A program made the position numbers and the translations under genes. From NCBI GenBank assembly GCA_934876235.1, contig CAKXKM010000051.1, forward strand, positions 1 to 13,879: a stretch of DNA of 13,879 nt, in the 5' to 3' direction. Shown piece after piece: positions 6,567 to 13,302 of this stretch. The stretch comes from Collinsella sp. AF02-46-1 (GTDB lineage: Bacteria; Actinomycetota; Coriobacteriia; Coriobacteriales; Coriobacteriaceae). The notes under the pieces were generated by a model that did no database searches, had not been told where the DNA came from, and worked only from the letters and a program-made list of their open reading frames with translations. Each line of letters starts with the position of its first letter. Positions within the stretch are counted from its first letter, which is position 1.

Positions 6567-6606
6567 ACGGGGATTATAGGGTGAACGTTAACCCTATAAT
6601 CCCCGT
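6567..6606. promoter_or_regulatory. 40-base near-perfect palindrome containing box B and a -10 element
   Basis: Arms 6567-6582 and 6591-6606 are perfect 16-base inverted copies (ACGGGGATTATAGGGT and its complement). The central eight bases, GAACGTTA, are themselves symmetric except for one pair, so only one base pair of twenty is mismatched. Box B (GGTGAACGTT, 6580-6589) is at the exact centre. Each arm carries TATAAT on one strand; the minus-strand copy (6573-6578) is well placed as the -10 of the GH105 operon, about 61 bases before the start codon. No consensus -35 is present at 17 bases. On the minus strand the palindrome also follows the SGNH esterase stop, but it lacks a T-run, so an operator/promoter role is favoured over termination. 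Confidence 0.65.
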
Positions 6607-6619
6607 GAACGGCAAACTT

Positions 6620-7288
6620 TTAACGGCAAACGGCGGTGAGGCCCGCAGCGATGCGATGCGCCAGGCGCTCATAGCCGGCAGGGCTGTAATGCAGACCGTC
6701 CGGCATGTAGAGCTCGCGGTGCTCCGGCAAAAACGGGCTGATGCCGCTTTGCGCATACAGGTCGATCACCGGCACCGAGTAGCGATCGCAGACCTCCAGC
6801 ATCGCCTGCACATAGGCGTCTTGCGTCAGGCCCAGATGGTTGGCCTCGTTGCTTGCCGGAATATCCTTCTCGTGTTTGCCGCTCGTCTTGCACGGCGTCA
6901 TAAACACCAGCTTTGCCTGAGGCGAGCGCGCCGTGATGGTGCGGATCAGGTAGTCGAGCGCACCGTAGAACTCGTGCACGTCCGTGCTGCCCAGCTCTCC
7001 CAGCGGCACGTTACGGCTAAAGTCGTTAACGCCGCCAAAGACGATGCAGATATCTGCCGTGTGATCGATGCCGTCCAAGCGCTCGACAAACGAATCGCTA
7101 CGGTCGGCCTTGACGGCAATACGCGAACCCTTAATACCAAAGTTCTCGATCGTAGCGCCGCCCAGCAGCGCACCCAGGTGCGAAGTCCAGGAGATATCGT
7201 TGCCTCCCCCGCCGCATCCGTTATCGCCCCAGGTGGTCGAATCGCCAAAGCAGCAGATGGTCGATTCGCTCAAGTTTTTCGTTTCCAT
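6620..7288 (-). CDS. SGNH/GDSL-family esterase, probable pectin-oligosaccharide deacetylase
   Basis: This 222-residue protein carries the SGNH hydrolase blocks. FGDSTTWG has nucleophile Ser17, NFGIKG (49-54) is block II, GGVND has Asn88, and DGLHYSPAG has the Asp197/His200 pair. Such enzymes remove acetyl or other acyl groups. Rhamnogalacturonan acetylesterases of family CE12 share this fold, and acetylated pectin is the obvious substrate here, but the sequence alone does not prove a CE family. No signal peptide is seen. The ATG at 7288 is chosen because the GDS block follows at the usual distance and GAGGAGA lies just upstream; the longer open frame to 7657 overlaps the preceding gene and lacks homology. 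The gene starts 68 bases after the CE8 fusion and is probably co-transcribed with it. Confidence 0.9.
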   Translation of the reverse strand: METKNLSESTICCFGDSTTWGDNGCGGGGNDISWTSHLGALLGGATIENFGIKGSRIAVKADRSDSFVERLDGIDHTADICIVFGGVNDFSRNVPLGELGSTDVHEFYGALDYLIRTITARSPQAKLVFMTPCKTSGKHEKDIPASNEANHLGLTQDAYVQAMLEVCDRYSVPVIDLYAQSGISPFLPEHRELYMPDGLHYSPAGYERLAHRIAAGLTAVCR

Positions 7289-7356
7289 ATTCTTCTCCTC
7301 ACCCGCACACCGGCGGTCATACAGGTACATACCGTTCATTCGCAACATCCGAGGGA

Positions 7357-9522
7357 CTATGCGTGGGCGCATTCCGCAACTTGCGAATCGAGCCATTCGA
7401 TATCCTCGGCAAGATGCGCCACGCCCAGGTGGTGTCCACCCGGGCAGACCTCGTGCAGAAGGTTTTCGTCCTTGCCCAGCAGCGCGTAGGCGTCGCGAAC
7501 GATATCGAGCTGCTCGTCTACGTTCGCAAGCCCGCGGGCGCCGTTGAGATGGTCTTTCTCGCAGCTCTGAACCAAGAGCGGCCGTGGCGCGACAAGCGAT
7601 GCAATGTCGCCCATGTCGAGCAGACGCCAGAGTCCAGGCGTGTAATTGCAGCTGCAATTGCCGTTGAGGTGCAGTAGCGAATCATCAACGCCGTACAGAT
7701 AGCCCGAGACAAACGCCTTGCGCACGCGCGGGTCGAGCGCGGACAGGTAAAACGTCATGTAACCGCCGCCCGAAAAACCAAAGCAGCCCAGGTCGTCCAT
7801 GGCAATGTCACCGCGTGTCTCCAAGTAATCAATCAAGCGCATGTTGTCCCAGGCGTTGAGGCCCGCGACCGTAAGACCCAGCGGCTCGGCCATACGTGCT
7901 TGATTCAGACACGTACCGCGCAGGTAGCTGTTCTCGTCGTCGCCCTGACCCTTCCAGTCACGACGGTATCCCCAACCACGCGCATCGGGGCAGACGGTCA
8001 CGTAACCCATGCGCGCCAAACGCAGACCGTAGTCGTAATTGAACTTACGCACGGCATCGTCGACCGCCGGCACGCCCGCAACGCCGGCTATGCTTGCAGC
8101 ACCCGCCCCCTGGTGACCATGCGGGCAGATATAGCAGCGCTTGAGTCCCCGCTCGTCAAGCTTGGGGCGGGACGGCTCCAACAGGTAAAACGGCATCCAC
8201 ACATCGTGCTCAACCTGCAACACCGCATGAGTACGCACGATGCTGCCGGCAACCCGCACGCGATTGAGCTCACGAATCTCAATCGGGGCGCGGTCCATAA
8301 GCGAAAGACCCAAAATATCGTACAGACGAGTCCTGGTCGCAGCCTTCCATGCCTCAAAGTCTATGGGAGTCTTGCCCGTAAATGCGGCCGAGCGCCCCTC
8401 GCGCTTCAGTCGGGCGCGCAGCGCAGGTTCGTCCTCGTAGTACGTCTCGATGTGCACGGTGCGGCCATTGGCAGATAGCCCGGCCGTCTCTACCGCATCA
8501 CCGTCGCCGCCCTCGGGATCCCAACCATCCGTGCCGGCAAGCACTCGGTCACGCGCATAGCGTTCGGAATCCTGACCGGTCAGGCAATGCGCCCACGGCA
8601 CCCAAGCGGCAGTATCACCCGCCGGGCCAAACAGGGCACCGCCGGCATACAGGGTGCCGTCATGTGCCGCTGGCTTATTCCAATCCCACCAACCCTCGAG
8701 TGAAATATGGGGGCCCAGCCAGCATTCGAGCAAAACGGTCTGGGCCCACTCGCGCCATGGACGACCCAGATAGACCGATCCGGGGGCAATGCCCTCATCG
8801 GCTGTAAACGAACAGCCATGAAACACAAATCCGTACGGCTCGCCCTGAGGCGTGGAGGCTGCCGTTACATACCCGTTGACATCCATATCGCGGTTGAGCG
8901 AGCGAATCTCACACCCCTCAAAGTAGGCACGCGCGCCGCCAAAGATAAAGTCGACATCGCCCTCGATCCGGCAACGTCGAAAATACTGCCGCCCCACGCG
9001 GCGCGGGGCGAACTGCTTGGGGCCTATAAAGCCGCCCGGCTTGGCCTCGCGCGGTGGCAGCGGCCCCAAAAAGAGCGTGTCCTGGTGTCCTTTAATGCAG
9101 CAGGCATCGACAACCAGGCGGTCACCATCGGCATACAGGGCAATCGCCTGGCCGACCTCGCGCCCATCACCGGCGTTGTTTTCGATTGTTAGACCCGCAA
9201 GCGTCACGTCGTCGGCATCGACCAGCACCGTGTACGTACGGAAGGTGCCGAGTCTTCCATCCTGGCCGCTACCATCTTCCGAAGGCATCTTGGCACCCAG
9301 GCCTCCCACGATACGCACGCTGTCGGCCGTCTCGCCCTCGAGCGTCACATGCGGACGACGAATTTCAACCTGCTCGCGATACTCGCCCGGCGCCACCAGC
9401 ACACGCACCGGCACGGTCGTATCGGACACGCACCGCTCCGCCGCCTCGAGCGCCGCCGAAATGCTGCGATACGCGCCTTCGCGTTCGAGCGATACCTCAA
9501 AGAGCTGCTCTTTACCACTCAT
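7357..9522 (-). CDS. Bifunctional pectin methylesterase (CE8) - acetyl-esterase-like alpha/beta hydrolase fusion
   Basis: This 721-residue protein joins two esterases. Residues 1 to about 320 are a pectinesterase beta-helix with its three signatures: GHQDTLF (145-151, Asp148 general acid), VDFIFG (190-195, Asp191 nucleophile) and YLGRPWR (251-257). Residues from about 390 to 721 are an alpha/beta hydrolase of the acetyl-xylan-esterase/dienelactone-hydrolase type. It has PHGHQGAG (467-474), GFSGGG with Ser584, Asp657 (CEKDH) and His697/His698 (GGHHLG) as the triad. The N-terminal domain would remove methyl esters and the C-terminal domain probably acetyl groups from imported oligogalacturonides. 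There is no signal peptide. The ATG at 9522 is fixed by an in-frame TGA two codons upstream; the SD is poor, unlike its neighbours. The deacetylase assignment of the second domain is inference; a carboxylic ester of another kind is possible. Confidence 0.92.
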   Translation of the reverse strand: MSGKEQLFEVSLEREGAYRSISAALEAAERCVSDTTVPVRVLVAPGEYREQVEIRRPHVTLEGETADSVRIVGGLGAKMPSEDGSGQDGRLGTFRTYTVLVDADDVTLAGLTIENNAGDGREVGQAIALYADGDRLVVDACCIKGHQDTLFLGPLPPREAKPGGFIGPKQFAPRRVGRQYFRRCRIEGDVDFIFGGARAYFEGCEIRSLNRDMDVNGYVTAASTPQGEPYGFVFHGCSFTADEGIAPGSVYLGRPWREWAQTVLLECWLGPHISLEGWWDWNKPAAHDGTLYAGGALFGPAGDTAAWVPWAHCLTGQDSERYARDRVLAGTDGWDPEGGDGDAVETAGLSANGRTVHIETYYEDEPALRARLKREGRSAAFTGKTPIDFEAWKAATRTRLYDILGLSLMDRAPIEIRELNRVRVAGSIVRTHAVLQVEHDVWMPFYLLEPSRPKLDERGLKRCYICPHGHQGAGAASIAGVAGVPAVDDAVRKFNYDYGLRLARMGYVTVCPDARGWGYRRDWKGQGDDENSYLRGTCLNQARMAEPLGLTVAGLNAWDNMRLIDYLETRGDIAMDDLGCFGFSGGGYMTFYLSALDPRVRKAFVSGYLYGVDDSLLHLNGNCSCNYTPGLWRLLDMGDIASLVAPRPLLVQSCEKDHLNGARGLANVDEQLDIVRDAYALLGKDENLLHEVCPGGHHLGVAHLAEDIEWLDSQVAECAHA

Positions 9523-9580
9523 CTGTCATTACGCTTTCTGTCACAGAACACCCGCCGTGCAATGCCGGCACCTATAGATT

Positions 9581-9616
9581 GCGTGCGACAGCCGGGCAGA
9601 CCCGACCGTCGCACGC
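9581..9616. other. Hairpin in the GH28-CE8 intergenic gap
   Basis: GCGTGCGAC at 9581-9589 pairs perfectly with GTCGCACGC at 9608-9616 around an 18-base GC-rich loop. It lies in the 131-base gap between the GH28 stop and the CE8-fusion start. No T-run follows on either strand, so it is not a standard terminator. It may be an attenuating or mRNA-stabilising stem, or part of a separate CE8 promoter; TATAGG follows it on the minus strand. Nothing else is recognised in this gap. Confidence 0.3.
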
Positions 9617-9653
9617 CTCAACATGCCGTATTCACTTGTGCAGGAGCACTACC

Positions 9654-11249
9654 CTACGCGCGGATAACCTTGTCGACGTTTTGCAGCTGCAGCTCGTCGC
9701 CATCCTGACCCTCGATGCGCACGTTCTGCAGGTCGAGGACTTTCACGTTCTGCGCGATGATGCCCTGGCGCACCATGGGCTCCACGCCGCAGGCCATGGC
9801 CGGCACAAAGGGCTCGGCATCGGCGGCAAAGGTCACATGGACATCCTGGAACGTCAGGCGCGTCACCTTGCTCTCGGGAAGGCCCGTGATATAGGCCGCG
9901 GCCGCATGGCAGTTGGTGGCCTCGATATCGCAAAACGTCGTGGCGCCAAAGCCGGGCGTACGGTCGTCGACGGGCAGCGCCTCGCGAGACTGCACGTAGT
10001 CGGTCTTGCCGTCCTTGTCGCAGAAGTAGAACGAGTTGACCACGAAGGGCGTGAGCACCTTATCCATGCGAATGTGCTCGAAGGTGATGCCCTCGTTGAC
10101 GGCGTCCTTGCCGCGACCACGACGGGTCTTGACGCGCAGGCCGCGGTCGGTGCGCTCAAAGAGGCACTTGCTCACGGTGAGGTCCTTGATGCCGCCGGCG
10201 GCCTCGGATCCCAGCACCACGGCGCCGTGGCCGTCGTGCATGTAGCAGTGCGAGATCAGCACGTCGTGCGTGGCGGGACGAAGCTCGGGCTCAATGCCCA
10301 ATTTGCCGCTCTTGATGGCGATGCAGTCGTCGCCCACCGAGAACTGGCAGCCAAGGATGCGGACAAAACCGCAGCTCTCGGGATCGAAGCCGTCGGTGTT
10401 GTGGGAGTTCTTGGGACCCTCGATGGACAGGCACAGGGCATCGACGTGCTCGCACAGAATGGGATGGATATTCCACGCCGGGCTGTTGCGCACGGTAAAG
10501 CCGGCAAGGCTCACGTTTTCGCACTCGGACAGGAAGATCATGCGCGGGCGGGCGATCTCGCGGCCCTCCTCGGGACGGAAGATGTTCTTAAAGTCCTTAT
10601 TCCACCAGTTGTCCTCGGCAAAATCGGTCTGGCCGTCGATGGCGCCGCGGCCATAGATGCACACGTCGTGCACGCTCAGGCCCGTAAAGGTCGAACAGTA
10701 GGTCGAAAAGCTCTCGCCTTCCCAACGGCCCAGGGGCAGCATATCGGTGCCGGCGTACCCAGCCCCCTCGTCACCCGTGACCGCGCCCGGAATGTAGGCA
10801 AGCGCCGCGCGGTCGTGACGGGCCAGCAGCACCGCGCCCTCGGCAAGCTCGATGTTGATATTGCTCTTAAGGAAGAGGGACTTGATGCGGTAGTTGCCGG
10901 CGGGGATCAGCACGCGCCCGCCCTTGGGGCAGGCCATGATGGCAGCCTGAATGTTGGTGGTGTCATCGTGCTCGGCATCGCCCTTGGCTCCGCAGTCGCG
11001 AACGTTGATGGTAAAGGGCTCCGCCGGCGTGGTGACGCCTACGCTCAACTCGCGCTCGCCGCAGACAAAGCGGATCAGGTTGCGCTTGCCGGGGGTCAGG
11101 CCATCGACATAGGTCTCGACCGTATTCGTGGTACCGGCGGGCTCATCGTTGACAAAGATCTCCCACGTATCGGCACAGGTAAAGTAGCCGCCATCGTCGA
11201 GCTCGATAACGGCCGCGCGGGCATTGCGCCAGATAACGTTCGTCTCCAT
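9654..11249 (-). CDS. GH28 polygalacturonase, probably exo-acting and cytoplasmic
   Basis: This 531-residue GH28 beta-helix enzyme hydrolyses alpha-1,4-linked galacturonic acid. All catalytic motifs are intact: NTDGFD (Asp286), VGDDCIAIKSG (Asp307, Asp308), DGHGAV (His341) and the substrate-binding RVK (372-374). Residues 1 to about 75 form a beta-rich, FN3-like N-terminal domain as in several exopolygalacturonases, and VRDCGAKGD (83-91) opens the helix. There is no signal peptide, consistent with an intracellular exo-enzyme trimming imported oligomers. The ATG at 11249 has GAGGGAGAGA upstream; an in-frame TTG at 11264 is a less likely start. The transporter gene upstream is separated by a terminator, and no GGTGAACGTT box precedes GH28, so expression may rely on partial readthrough or an unrecognised promoter in 11250-11300. 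Specificity for homogalacturonan rather than rhamnogalacturonan is inferred. Confidence 0.95.
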   Translation of the reverse strand: METNVIWRNARAAVIELDDGGYFTCADTWEIFVNDEPAGTTNTVETYVDGLTPGKRNLIRFVCGERELSVGVTTPAEPFTINVRDCGAKGDAEHDDTTNIQAAIMACPKGGRVLIPAGNYRIKSLFLKSNINIELAEGAVLLARHDRAALAYIPGAVTGDEGAGYAGTDMLPLGRWEGESFSTYCSTFTGLSVHDVCIYGRGAIDGQTDFAEDNWWNKDFKNIFRPEEGREIARPRMIFLSECENVSLAGFTVRNSPAWNIHPILCEHVDALCLSIEGPKNSHNTDGFDPESCGFVRILGCQFSVGDDCIAIKSGKLGIEPELRPATHDVLISHCYMHDGHGAVVLGSEAAGGIKDLTVSKCLFERTDRGLRVKTRRGRGKDAVNEGITFEHIRMDKVLTPFVVNSFYFCDKDGKTDYVQSREALPVDDRTPGFGATTFCDIEATNCHAAAAYITGLPESKVTRLTFQDVHVTFAADAEPFVPAMACGVEPMVRQGIIAQNVKVLDLQNVRIEGQDGDELQLQNVDKVIRA

Positions 11250-11295
11250 GGGTCTCTCCCTCAAATGTAATCAGAAGTTCATACTACTCGTTTTT

Positions 11296-11340
11296 AAAAA
11301 AGGGCCGTACCCGCCGGTGGATCTCCGGTGGCACGGCCCT
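11296..11340 (-). terminator. Intrinsic terminator after the transporter gene
   Basis: AGGGCCGT at 11301-11308 pairs with ACGGCCCT at 11333-11340. An inner CACCGG/CCGGTG-type pairing forms the top of the stem. On the minus strand the stem is followed by TTTTTT. It lies 24 bases beyond the transporter stop codon. Efficient termination here would insulate GH28 and the esterases from the transporter promoter; partial readthrough would give high transporter and lower enzyme expression. Confidence 0.85.
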
Positions 11341-11363
11341 GTGGTTTGGACGATGCGCCTGCC

Positions 11364-12923
11364 CTACTCGGCGGGAATTACGCTGCCGTCCTGGAAGCCA
11401 ACATTGTTGTGGGCGAAGCAGTCCTCGTACTTAAAGCCGGAGAGCTCCTCGCAAAGCGCCTTGACCTCGGGCTTGACGTCAGCCATCTTGCCACCCTCCT
11501 TGACACGGTGGATCTCGTCGCAAAGGATGTCGCACTGCTCCTTGTCGATCTTGATGCCGCGGGCAAGGACAGCCGCGAGCAGGAAGAAGCCGGCGCAGCC
11601 GATGAGCATGTAGCCGCAGATGTACAGAGGCACGGTGGCGGGCTGGGTCACGGCGTCGCTGTTGCCGGCGGTCTGAATGAAGCCGGAGGCAGCAAGGACG
11701 ATAGCCCATACGTTGACGGCAACAGCCTGGGCAATCTGCTGGCAGAGCTGCTGTGCGGAGCTGTAGATGCCCTCGCGACGACGCAGGGTGATGAGCTCAT
11801 CGACATCGGGGATGTAGTTGAGCAGAACATCGGGCAGATACTGGAAGCCAACGTAGAAGAACTTCCAGATGGCGAAGATGATGGGGTAGGCGATCATGGC
11901 GATGGCGACCGTGGAGGTGCCGTTGATCTGACCAAAGGCGAAGTAGTTGTAGGCGATGATGCACGCGGCGCAACCGACGTTTGCCAGGTACCAAGACTTG
12001 TGGAAGCCCTTCTTGGCCATGAGGGCGACCCAGATGGCGGTGCAGACGATAGCGACGACCTTGCCGGGCATCTCCATCACGGACTCGTAGGACTTAGGAA
12101 TCTGCAGACAGTAGACGATGAAGAAGGACAGGCACGCAGACCAGCAGGCAGCGGCGAGCTTCGTGGAGACCTGCGCATACAGGACCTTGCGGAAGGACTT
12201 GTTGCGGAAGGTAGAGATAACGTCGATGAAAAACTTCTTGATACCCTCGCCGACGCTCTCGATCTTCTCCTGAGCGACCTCCTCGGGGGTGTGCTCCCAC
12301 GTGGACAGGTACACGCACAGCAGCGAGATTGCCATGACCGAAGCGTTAATCGTAGCGATGATGAAGTAGCTGAACGGGTTGGTCTCGCCGAAGGTGCCAA
12401 AGCCAAAGCCGACGAGTGCTGCCATCAGGAAGCCGGCGGCGTTACCAAAGAGGTGCTTGTAGCCGGTGAGGTACGTACGCTCCTTGAAGTCATCGGTCAT
12501 CTCGATGGTAAGCGGCGACAGGTTGGCGGTGCAGAACGTGTACGCGACGTTGTAGATCAGGTACAACACAAAGTAGTACGGGAAACCAAACGGCGTAGCC
12601 ACAAAGATGAGCGGCTCGGCGACCATCATCGGGATAGCCAGCAAGATCCAGAAACGGCGGCGGCCAAAGATGCGGCCGATCTTGGTAGCGTAGAAGTTAT
12701 CGGCCACAAAGCCCATGAGCGGGCACAGAATGGCGTTGAGATAGATGGCGAACGAGCTGATCAGCGCAGCCTCGCCTGCGGACAGACCGCACTCCGTGGA
12801 CAGGAACAGCACCATGTAGCTGTGCGTAAAGCTCAGGGCACCGGAGTTGAGCATGCCGCCCATACCAAAGCCCAAGCGCGTCCAGAATGTGATCTTGCGC
12901 TTTTTACCGATCTTGTTAGTCAT
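11364..12923 (-). CDS. GPH-family (MFS) sugar:cation symporter, probable oligogalacturonide importer
   Basis: This 519-residue, multi-helix membrane protein is of the glycoside-pentoside-hexuronide:cation symporter family. The diagnostic loop after helix 2 is present: residues 68-92, with Pro68, Gly71, Asp75 and the terminal GRRRFW (87-92). About twelve hydrophobic segments are visible. GPH members include the glucuronide carrier UidB and the oligogalacturonide transporter TogT of plant pathogens, which suits the pectin context. A hydrophilic tail of about 65 residues (455-519) with several cysteines follows the last helix, longer than usual. The ATG at 12923 is preceded by AGAGGGAG; a 26-residue upstream extension in frame is not membrane-protein-like and was rejected. 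The promoter region has three GGTGAACGTT boxes, and a terminator follows, so it is probably transcribed mainly as a single gene. Exact substrate and size limit are inferred. Confidence 0.92.
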   Translation of the reverse strand: MTNKIGKKRKITFWTRLGFGMGGMLNSGALSFTHSYMVLFLSTECGLSAGEAALISSFAIYLNAILCPLMGFVADNFYATKIGRIFGRRRFWILLAIPMMVAEPLIFVATPFGFPYYFVLYLIYNVAYTFCTANLSPLTIEMTDDFKERTYLTGYKHLFGNAAGFLMAALVGFGFGTFGETNPFSYFIIATINASVMAISLLCVYLSTWEHTPEEVAQEKIESVGEGIKKFFIDVISTFRNKSFRKVLYAQVSTKLAAACWSACLSFFIVYCLQIPKSYESVMEMPGKVVAIVCTAIWVALMAKKGFHKSWYLANVGCAACIIAYNYFAFGQINGTSTVAIAMIAYPIIFAIWKFFYVGFQYLPDVLLNYIPDVDELITLRRREGIYSSAQQLCQQIAQAVAVNVWAIVLAASGFIQTAGNSDAVTQPATVPLYICGYMLIGCAGFFLLAAVLARGIKIDKEQCDILCDEIHRVKEGGKMADVKPEVKALCEELSGFKYEDCFAHNNVGFQDGSVIPAE

Positions 12924-12946
12924 CGAGCTCCCTCTCTTTTCTCGAT

Positions 12947-12963
12947 TGTCTTGTAACAAGACA
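12947..12963. promoter_or_regulatory. 8-1-8 palindrome in the transporter leader
   Basis: TGTCTTGT-A-ACAAGACA is a perfect 17-base palindrome around one central base. It lies 24-40 bases before the transporter start, downstream of the candidate promoters. Odd-length symmetric sites of this size are typical operators, and the CTTGT-n-ACAAG core is reminiscent of GntR-family sites, a family that includes many uronate-responsive regulators. A short mRNA hairpin is the alternative. No cognate regulator is in the window. Confidence 0.45.
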
Positions 12964-13008
12964 TTGGAGTCCATACCGATGTCTGTCTGCATATCGCCCA
13001 CTCGTAGG

Positions 13009-13020
13009 GTGAACGTTTAG
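13009..13020. promoter_or_regulatory. GGTGAACGTT box 1, transporter promoter (downstream operator)
   Basis: GTGAACGTTTAG, preceded by G, carries the shared core. It is centred exactly 40 bases downstream (minus-strand sense) of box 2 and begins 21 bases after a TATCAT -10 candidate. This matches the box A / -10 spacing in front of GH105. Confidence 0.65.
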
Positions 13021-13024
13021 CTAG

Positions 13025-13053
13025 ATTATGCTCGATTGCATATGATAGGTGAA
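13025..13053 (-). promoter_or_regulatory. Candidate promoter(s) of the transporter gene
   Basis: Two overlapping readings are possible on the minus strand. The first is -35 TTCACC (13048-13053) with -10 CATAAT (13025-13030) and a 17-base spacer; box 2 would then overlap the -35 and box 1 would cover the start point. The second is -10 TATCAT (13042-13047), one base after box 2, with no consensus -35. It reproduces the arrangement seen at the GH105 promoter and would suggest activation or direct occlusion. The sequence does not decide between them. Confidence 0.5.
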
Positions 13054-13060
13054 CGTTCAC
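13049..13060. promoter_or_regulatory. GGTGAACGTT box 2, perfect 12-base palindrome
   Basis: GTGAACGTTCAC is the only fully symmetric copy of the box and probably the strongest site. Its central CG and 6+6 symmetry are typical of LacI/GalR-family operators. It overlaps or abuts the transporter's core promoter. Confidence 0.75.
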
Positions 13061-13168
13061 TTGTATATTATCCTTGAACGGTCGTTTTTTGCCGTTAAAC
13101 GGACATCTGACTTGAAAAAAATCACGATTACATGGGTATTGAGTGGGTTTAAATTTGAGGTCGATTAG

Positions 13169-13180
13169 GTGAACGTTTAT
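13169..13180. promoter_or_regulatory. GGTGAACGTT box 3, distal operator
   Basis: GTGAACGTTTAT, preceded by G, is centred exactly 120 bases upstream (minus-strand sense) of box 2. No good -10 is adjacent, so it may be an auxiliary site for DNA looping. The AT-richer stretch 13061-13168 between the boxes holds no gene; the only other structure seen there is the small palindrome CCGTTAAACGG at 13092-13102. Confidence 0.6.
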
Positions 13181-13234
13181 TGTTTTCGCCGCTCCCGTAC
13201 CCTCAGGAAGACACGCCCGAACAGACAGAACAAA

Positions 13235-13270
13235 CATGGCCCCGCCGGAAACACTCCCGACGGGGCCATG
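13235..13270 (-). terminator. Intrinsic terminator after uxaA
   Basis: CATGGCCCCG at 13235-13244 and CGGGGCCATG at 13261-13270 form a perfect 10-bp stem, with further inner pairing. On the minus strand it is followed by TTTGTTCTGTCTGTT, an imperfect T-rich tract. It lies 32 bases past the UxaA stop codon and separates uxaA from the transporter promoter region. Confidence 0.8.
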
Positions 13271-13302
13271 GTCAATAGCGCCCTATGCGAACCCATTTAC
13301 CG

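Noticed and set aside
7289..7657. N-terminal extension of the SGNH esterase to 7657
   Set aside because: It overlaps the CE8-fusion gene, is low-complexity Arg-rich, and the GDS block is correctly placed from the ATG at 7288 with its own SD.
9581..9616. Terminator between GH28 and the CE8 fusion
   Set aside because: The stem is perfect but no T-run follows on either strand, so it is listed only as a hairpin.
11000..11006. GAACGTT inside the GH28 coding region (also AACGTT at 11235-11240)
   Set aside because: Only the inner part of the regulatory box is present and both fall in codons of GH28; the full GGTGAACGTT core is missing.
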